The notes beneath the pieces are model-generated. The model had not been told where the DNA came from. It did no database searches and was given only the letters and a program-made list of their open reading frames with translations. A program made the position numbers and the translations under genes. A stretch of DNA of 8,644 nucleotides from Desulfobacterales bacterium (lineage in GTDB: Bacteria; Desulfobacterota; Desulfobacteria; Desulfobacterales; JAUCGF01): the NCBI GenBank assembly GCA_029940345.1, contig JAOZRC010000199.1, forward strand, positions 1 through 8,644, written 5' to 3'. This document shows, piece by piece, positions 4,676 through 8,644 of this stretch. Positions within the stretch are counted from its first letter, which is position 1; each line of letters starts with the position of its first letter.

Positions 4676-6754
4676 ATGCTAGACTCATTGTTCAGACCCA
4701 AGTCAGCGGCCGTTATCGGCGCCTCCACTAAGGAGCTTTCCATCGGCAACCGTGTGATTCGAAATTTAGTGGATTTCGGTTTCAAAGGACCTATCTACCC
4801 TATTAATCCCAAAGCGGACGAAGTGCGGGGCATCAAAGCCTACAAATCTATTTTGGATTGCCCTGATAATATTGATGTTGTTCACATGGTGATCCCTGCC
4901 AGATTCGTCCCCCAGGCCGTAGATGATTGCGGTACCAAAGGGGTTAAGAATATTATCATCAATTCAGGCGGCTTTGCTGAAAGCGGGCCTGAAGGCGAAG
5001 CCATTCAAAATGATTTTATGGAACGCGCCAGGAAATATGGTATCCGTATTCTGGGACCCAACTGCCAGGGAATTATCAACACCGATCCTGAAATCCGCGC
5101 TTATTGCAATTTCACTTTTACCAAGCCGGATCCGGGCTTTATCTCTATCGTCGCCTTGAGCGGTGGTGTGGCTGAAGTAATTCATCAGGAATTTGCGCTC
5201 ATGGGCGTAGGAACGCGTATTTATGCATCCAATGGCAACGCGTGCGACATTACCATTCCCGAAATTATCCGCTATTTGGGCAGTGATGACGGTACGCGGG
5301 CGATTGTATTATATGTGGAAGGTCTCCGGGACCCCGAGACCTTTATGAAAGTGGTGAGTGAAGTTGCGGCGCGAAAGCCGGTACTCGCTATGAAAGCCGG
5401 ACGCACCGAAGAAGGTGCCAAAGCCGCGTCTTCACACACCGGCGGATTGGCCAAAGAGGATTTGGCAACGGATTTGATTTTTGAAAAAGCGGGCGTATTA
5501 ACCTTTCGGGATGAAGGTGAACTGTGTCAGGCTGCCGCGGCCTTTGCGACACAGCCCATCCCACAAGGCAACCGCATCGGTATTATTACCAATACAGGCG
5601 GTCCGGCCGTGATTGCGACCGACGTGTTTGTTGACGCTGGCCTATCAATCCCGCCGTTACCCGCCCCAATGAAAGCCTCCCTGAAAGAAAAACTGTATCC
5701 CGAAGCATCGGTGAACAATCCCATAGACATTTTGGCAACCGGCAACGCCGCGCATTACCGCGCCTGTATGGATGCCATGATGGACGATGACCAGTTTGAT
5801 TGTATTTATGTCAATTTTGTAACCCCTTTTTTTGTTGATACGGATAGTATCGCCAAAGAAATCGTAGCGGTCAATAAAGCGCAGAATAAGCCAATTATTT
5901 GCAATCTGATGACAGATAAAAATCAGTGGACCGAGACAGTCAAAATTTTAAAAGAGGGTGGTGTTCCCTGCTTCAGTCTTCCGGGCGCGGCCGCCCGGGC
6001 GATGTCAGCAATGGCACGGTATCATACCATTCGCACCCGGGATATCGGTGAACCCACAATTTTTGATGACGTCGATAAGGCCCAAGCCCGCCTTATTATC
6101 GACCAGGCCAAAGCGGCTGGCACTGAAAACCTGTCAGCAGCTGATGTTTATACGATTTTGAGCGCCTATAAAATCAGTGTCGCGGAATGGCGAATTGCGA
6201 ACAACGTAGACGAGGCGATTGAAGCGGCCAAACAAATCGGTATGCCAGTAGTGGTGAAAGCAGACGATGAAAGAATTGAACATAAAAGCGATCAGGGAGC
6301 GGTGGCGGTTAACTTACGCAATGCCCCAGCCGTGCGTAACGCAGTTGAAGAGATGAGCAGTCGCCTGGAAATTCAGGATATGAGATTCTTTATTCAACGC
6401 TATCTGCCAGGTGGGAAAGAGCTGATTGTGGGCGCCAAAGCGGAAGAAGGTCTGGGGCATCTGATTATGTTCGGCATGGGCGGCATCTATGTGGAAATTC
6501 TCAAAGATGTTGTTTTTAAACTGACGCCGGTAACACCTTTGGAAGCTGAAGAGATGCTTTCATCAATCAAATCCGCAGCCATATTGCAAGGCGCTCGCGG
6601 AGCCAACGGGATTTATCAAGAGGGCGTAATTGACACCATTCTGCGTCTATCGCAACTGCTCAACGATCTTCCTGAAATCCAGGAATTGGATTTGAATCCC
6701 ATTATTGCGTATGAGGATCAGGCGTTTGTTGTTGATGCACGTATCCGTATTTAA
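4676..6754 (+). CDS. Single-chain ADP-forming (NDP-forming) acyl-CoA synthetase, ACD superfamily
   Basis: A 692-residue cytosolic enzyme interconverting acid + CoA + NTP with acyl-CoA + NDP + Pi through a phosphohistidine. The domain order is the fused ACD type. A CoA-binding Rossmann domain (about 6-130) carries AAVIGAS at 11-17 and GPNCQGIIN at 127-135. A succinyl-CoA-ligase-like domain follows (about 150-290), with ALSGG at 160-164 and the phosphorylated histidine H254 in AASSHTGGLA. A linker/flavodoxin-like domain spans about 300-440 (NTGGPAVIATD at 306-316), and an ATP-grasp domain about 470-690 (VVVKADDERIEHKSDQGAV, MFGMGGIYVE, ELDLNPI). The start is ATG 4676 with AAGGAGA at 4661-4667. 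An earlier in-frame ATG at 4628 has no ribosome site and would add 16 non-homologous residues. It lies 11 nt before the AMP-forming ligase gene. In anaerobes this reversible enzyme often recovers ATP from thioesters. Which acid it uses cannot be read from the sequence. Confidence 0.9.
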   Translation: MLDSLFRPKSAAVIGASTKELSIGNRVIRNLVDFGFKGPIYPINPKADEVRGIKAYKSILDCPDNIDVVHMVIPARFVPQAVDDCGTKGVKNIIINSGGFAESGPEGEAIQNDFMERARKYGIRILGPNCQGIINTDPEIRAYCNFTFTKPDPGFISIVALSGGVAEVIHQEFALMGVGTRIYASNGNACDITIPEIIRYLGSDDGTRAIVLYVEGLRDPETFMKVVSEVAARKPVLAMKAGRTEEGAKAASSHTGGLAKEDLATDLIFEKAGVLTFRDEGELCQAAAAFATQPIPQGNRIGIITNTGGPAVIATDVFVDAGLSIPPLPAPMKASLKEKLYPEASVNNPIDILATGNAAHYRACMDAMMDDDQFDCIYVNFVTPFFVDTDSIAKEIVAVNKAQNKPIICNLMTDKNQWTETVKILKEGGVPCFSLPGAAARAMSAMARYHTIRTRDIGEPTIFDDVDKAQARLIIDQAKAAGTENLSAADVYTILSAYKISVAEWRIANNVDEAIEAAKQIGMPVVVKADDERIEHKSDQGAVAVNLRNAPAVRNAVEEMSSRLEIQDMRFFIQRYLPGGKELIVGAKAEEGLGHLIMFGMGGIYVEILKDVVFKLTPVTPLEAEEMLSSIKSAAILQGARGANGIYQEGVIDTILRLSQLLNDLPEIQELDLNPIIAYEDQAFVVDARIRI

Positions 6755-6765
6755 AAGGAGGTAAT

Positions 6766-8313
6766 ATGGCCTTGTGGATGAACTTGGGGCAGATTTTGAA
6801 AGTCAATGCCCGTAAATTTCCCAACTCGGTGGCATTAAGAGATCGTACACGCCAATTTACATACCCGGAACTGAATACCCGTGTAAATAAACTGGCCGAC
6901 AGTTTGCTGAAGCGCGGTTTGCAAAAAGGCGATAAAGTGGCGGTGTTGATGGAAAACAGCATCGAAATTGTCGAAATTTTTCTGGCAACCGCTAAAACCG
7001 GGATCATTATTGTTCCGATTAATTTTCGCCTGGTAGGGCATGAAGTTGCTTATATTGTGAATAACTCAGACGCCCGTGCACTGATTGTTCATGATGAGTT
7101 CGCACCCGTTGTTGAGGCGATCAAAGCGGAGTTGCCAAACATAGAAACGGATAATTACTTTGTCGTAGGTGACGACCGCGATGCTTTTGAGCCTTACGAA
7201 ACTTTAATTAGGCAAGGTGCCGCCAATGAACCGGACGCGGTTGTCAAGCCGGAAGACACCTGGATTTTGATATACACATCCGGAACCACGGGCAAACCCA
7301 AAGGTGTTCTGCGCTCCCACGAATCCCATATCGCCTTTTATCTGATAAATGCCATTGATTTCGGGTTCAACGAACACGACATCTGCATGAATGTGATGCC
7401 GCTTTGCCACATCAATTCCACCTATTTCACTTTTACGTTCACCTATATCGGTGCATCGGTTTATATTCATCCGGCGCGTTCTTTCCGGCCGGATGAAATT
7501 CTTAAAATTATCGAAAAGGAAAAAATCACTTTTATCTCTCTTATCCCGACACACTATAACCTCATTTTGAATGTGCCGCCAGAGGCGCGCAAAGCGGATA
7601 TCCGTTCGATCAAAAAACTGCTTTGTTCTTCTGCACCGGTGCGTCAAAAAGTCAAACAAGAGATCATGGATTTTTTCCCGGGAGTTCAATTATATGAAGC
7701 TTATGGTTCCACGGAAGCTGGTATCGTCACGGTGCTGAAACCGGAAGACCAGATGCGCAAATTAGGTTCGATCGGCTATGAATCGTTGGGTACTGATAGT
7801 ATCAAAATACTGGATGAAAATGGCGATGAAGCAGGTGTTGGCGAAGTTGGCGAACTATACTCCCGCGGGCCGATGCTTTTTGACGGTTATTACAAAATGC
7901 CGGAAAAAACGGCGTCGTCATTTCACGGTGAATGGTTTTCCGCCGGTGACATGGCCACAAGGGATGCCGACGGTTTTTATCAAATTGTAGATCGTAAAGA
8001 CAATATGATTATCACTGGTGGTGAGCACGTTTACCCCAGTGAGCTGGAAGAAATTATCGGCGGCCACGAAAATGTGTTTGATGTCGCGGTTCTGGGAATA
8101 CCGGATGAAAAATGGGGTGAAAAAGTTGTTGCCGTGGTGATTCCCAAAGGTGCAGTGAATGAAAACGAGATAATCGACTATTGTCGCCCGAAAGTGGCCG
8201 GATATAAGTGTCCGAAGCAGGTGCTTTTTATCAAGCCCGAAGAGATGCCCCGTACGGCAACGGGTAAGATTTTGCATCGTATACTGCGGGAAAATTTCCA
8301 GGGCAAGGTTTAA
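6766..8313 (+). CDS. AMP-forming acyl-CoA ligase (fatty/aryl acid-CoA synthetase, ANL superfamily)
   Basis: A 515-residue class I adenylate-forming ligase: acid + ATP + CoA gives acyl-CoA + AMP + PPi. All core motifs are intact: P-loop YTSGTTGKPKGV (170-181), YGSTEAG (313-319), FSAGDMATRDADGF (391-404), hinge DRKDNMIITGGEHVYPSELE (409-428) and the C-terminal catalytic lysine K501 in PRTATGK. There is no signal peptide or membrane segment. The length is usual for medium/long-chain, cyclohexane- or aryl-carboxylate ligases. The start is fixed by an excellent AAGGAGGT at 6755-6762, 3 nt before ATG, directly after the stop of the ADP-forming synthetase, so the two are almost certainly co-transcribed. 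Having AMP- and ADP-forming ligases side by side suggests one commits the substrate and the other recovers ATP from a product. That is inference. The substrate class cannot be told from the visible motifs. Confidence 0.9.
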   Translation: MALWMNLGQILKVNARKFPNSVALRDRTRQFTYPELNTRVNKLADSLLKRGLQKGDKVAVLMENSIEIVEIFLATAKTGIIIVPINFRLVGHEVAYIVNNSDARALIVHDEFAPVVEAIKAELPNIETDNYFVVGDDRDAFEPYETLIRQGAANEPDAVVKPEDTWILIYTSGTTGKPKGVLRSHESHIAFYLINAIDFGFNEHDICMNVMPLCHINSTYFTFTFTYIGASVYIHPARSFRPDEILKIIEKEKITFISLIPTHYNLILNVPPEARKADIRSIKKLLCSSAPVRQKVKQEIMDFFPGVQLYEAYGSTEAGIVTVLKPEDQMRKLGSIGYESLGTDSIKILDENGDEAGVGEVGELYSRGPMLFDGYYKMPEKTASSFHGEWFSAGDMATRDADGFYQIVDRKDNMIITGGEHVYPSELEEIIGGHENVFDVAVLGIPDEKWGEKVVAVVIPKGAVNENEIIDYCRPKVAGYKCPKQVLFIKPEEMPRTATGKILHRILRENFQGKV

Positions 8314-8355
8314 TAGCACATGACAGGCATCCTTCCTTAAGGGTTAAAATAGTCA

Positions 8356-8600
8356 ACCTGTGCGGTTGATATAAGATGTAGGGTGGGCAATATTTTTTGT
8401 ACTTTCCCGGTTCATATCTGATGAAAATGAAAAGCGACAGACTTCGTAAAAAAAACAACTTTTGCCCACCGGTTTTTATTGAAATGGTGGGCAAAGTTAA
8501 TCGCTTTAAACTGTTTCCGATGCAACACCTTGGTGTCAGCTATAAATTAGGTCAGCAGAAGAACGTTGCCCACCCTACATTTGATAGCAACCGCACAGGT
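8356..8600. mobile_element. 245-bp MITE/REP-like element with 35-bp terminal inverted repeats
   Basis: Positions 8356-8390 and the reverse complement of 8566-8600 match at 32 of 35 bases. Both ends of each arm are perfectly conserved (13 bases beginning ACCTGTGCGG, and 13 bases GTAGGGTGGGCAA); the three mismatches are in the middle 9 bases. The 9-base core GGTGGGCAA occurs four times inside the element: forward at 8382-8390 and 8486-8494, and inverted at 8462-8470 and 8566-8574. No transposase is present. I recall GTAGGGTGGGCA palindromes as widespread in bacterial intergenic regions; this was not searched. Confidence 0.6.
8448..8498 (-). terminator. Possible intrinsic terminator for minus-strand transcription inside the repeat element
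   Basis: TTTGCCCACC (8461-8470) and GGTGGGCAAA (8486-8495) form a perfect 10-bp stem with a 15-nt loop. It extends by three more pairs (AAC 8457-8459 with GTT 8496-8498 region) around one bulged T. On the minus strand the stem is followed by one G and then eight T (complement of the A-run 8448-8455), the layout of a rho-independent terminator. On the plus strand there is no T-run after the stem. It would serve a leftward gene located beyond the window, which cannot be seen. Confidence 0.4.
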
Positions 8601-8624
8601 CGAAATCTTTCAACCTGTGCGGTT
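8589..8624. repeat. 12-bp perfect hairpin formed by the second and third repeat copies
   Basis: AACCGCACAGGT (8589-8600) and ACCTGTGCGGTT (8613-8624) are exact reverse complements around a 12-nt spacer. With mismatches the pairing extends over 8569-8600 against 8613-8644 (29 of 32 bases), giving a very long potential cruciform or RNA hairpin downstream of the ligase gene. Confidence 0.6.
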
Positions 8625-8644
8625 AATATAAAATGTAGGGTGGG
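8611..8644 (+). repeat. Third copy of the terminal repeat, truncated by the window edge
   Basis: The last 34 bases match 8354-8387 at 32 of 34 positions in the same orientation. Together with the inverted copy at 8566-8600 this gives a +/-/+ array. The copy stops at the window edge just before the expected CAA end, so a further element probably continues beyond. Confidence 0.75.

Larger units (their letters stand above)
8314..8644. other. 331-nt non-coding 3' region occupied by palindromic repeats
   Basis: No believable gene is seen on either strand; the reading frames here run across inverted repeats. The first 40 nt after the ligase stop contain nothing notable. From 8354 to the window end there are three copies of a repeat of about 35 bp in +/-/+ orientation and an internal hairpin, described separately. 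Confidence 0.7.

Noticed and set aside
8231..8494. Minus-strand frame of 87 codons across the ligase 3' end and the repeat element
   Set aside because: It is composed largely of inverted-repeat sequence and antisense of the ligase; no recognisable protein features.
1534..8600. The two inverted-repeat elements are both 245 bp, suggesting one family
   Set aside because: Their arms and interiors share no sequence (ACGAAT units versus GTAGGGTGGGCA), so equal length looks like coincidence.
8354..8644. CRISPR array
   Set aside because: There are only three copies, in alternating orientation with unequal spacing (about 175 and 10 nt), and no cas genes; this fits palindromic element ends, not CRISPR.

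Overview
The window reads as accessory catabolic DNA from an anaerobic bacterium, most likely a Desulfobacterota (deltaproteobacterial) sulfate reducer or a relative. This rests on an oxygen-sensitive benzoyl-CoA reductase / 2-hydroxyacyl-CoA dehydratase type catalytic subunit beside its ATP-driven activator, an ADP-forming acyl-CoA synthetase, and intergenic miniature inverted-repeat elements of kinds I recall from such genomes. The lineage is inferred from gene content only; there is no rRNA or other marker gene. All genes lie on the + strand.

Layout. 1-282 is the 3' end of a phenylacetate-CoA ligase (PaaK-type) gene. A small orphan HicB-like gene follows at 298-492, then an ApbA/PanE-family NAD(P)H-dependent 2-oxoacid reductase at 559-1506. 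The 334-nt gap 1507-1840 is filled mostly by a 245-bp MITE-like inverted-repeat element with a second palindromic unit inside it. The main gene string runs from 1841 to 8313: a BcrA/BcrD/HgdC-type activator ATPase (1841-2620), a Vsr-type mismatch endonuclease with an extra zinc-ribbon-like tail (2636-3343), a BcrB/BzdO-type catalytic subunit (3322-4569, overlapping the vsr 3' end by 22 nt), a single-chain ADP-forming acyl-CoA synthetase (4676-6754) and an AMP-forming acyl-CoA ligase (6766-8313). The last 331 nt hold a cluster of about 35-bp repeats in alternating orientation, which runs off the window edge.

How the genes may work together. The activator would hydrolyse ATP to pass a low-potential electron from ferredoxin to the [4Fe-4S] catalytic subunit. 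That subunit would then reduce or dehydrate a CoA thioester, either an aryl-CoA (benzoyl-CoA reductase type) or a 2-hydroxyacyl-CoA. The three CoA-ligase-type genes, of two energetic classes, would activate the acid or recover ATP from the thioester product. The PanE-like reductase could supply a 2-hydroxyacid from a 2-oxoacid, which would favour the dehydratase reading. The catalytic subunit itself looks closest to BcrB/BzdO, which favours the aryl-CoA reading. No second catalytic subunit (BcrC/BzdN or HgdA type) and no second activator is present here, so the complex is either completed elsewhere or unusual.

The most striking feature is the DNA-repair gene vsr, without a DNA cytosine methyltransferase, sitting inside the activator/catalytic-subunit pair. 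It is translationally coupled by overlap to the metabolic gene downstream.
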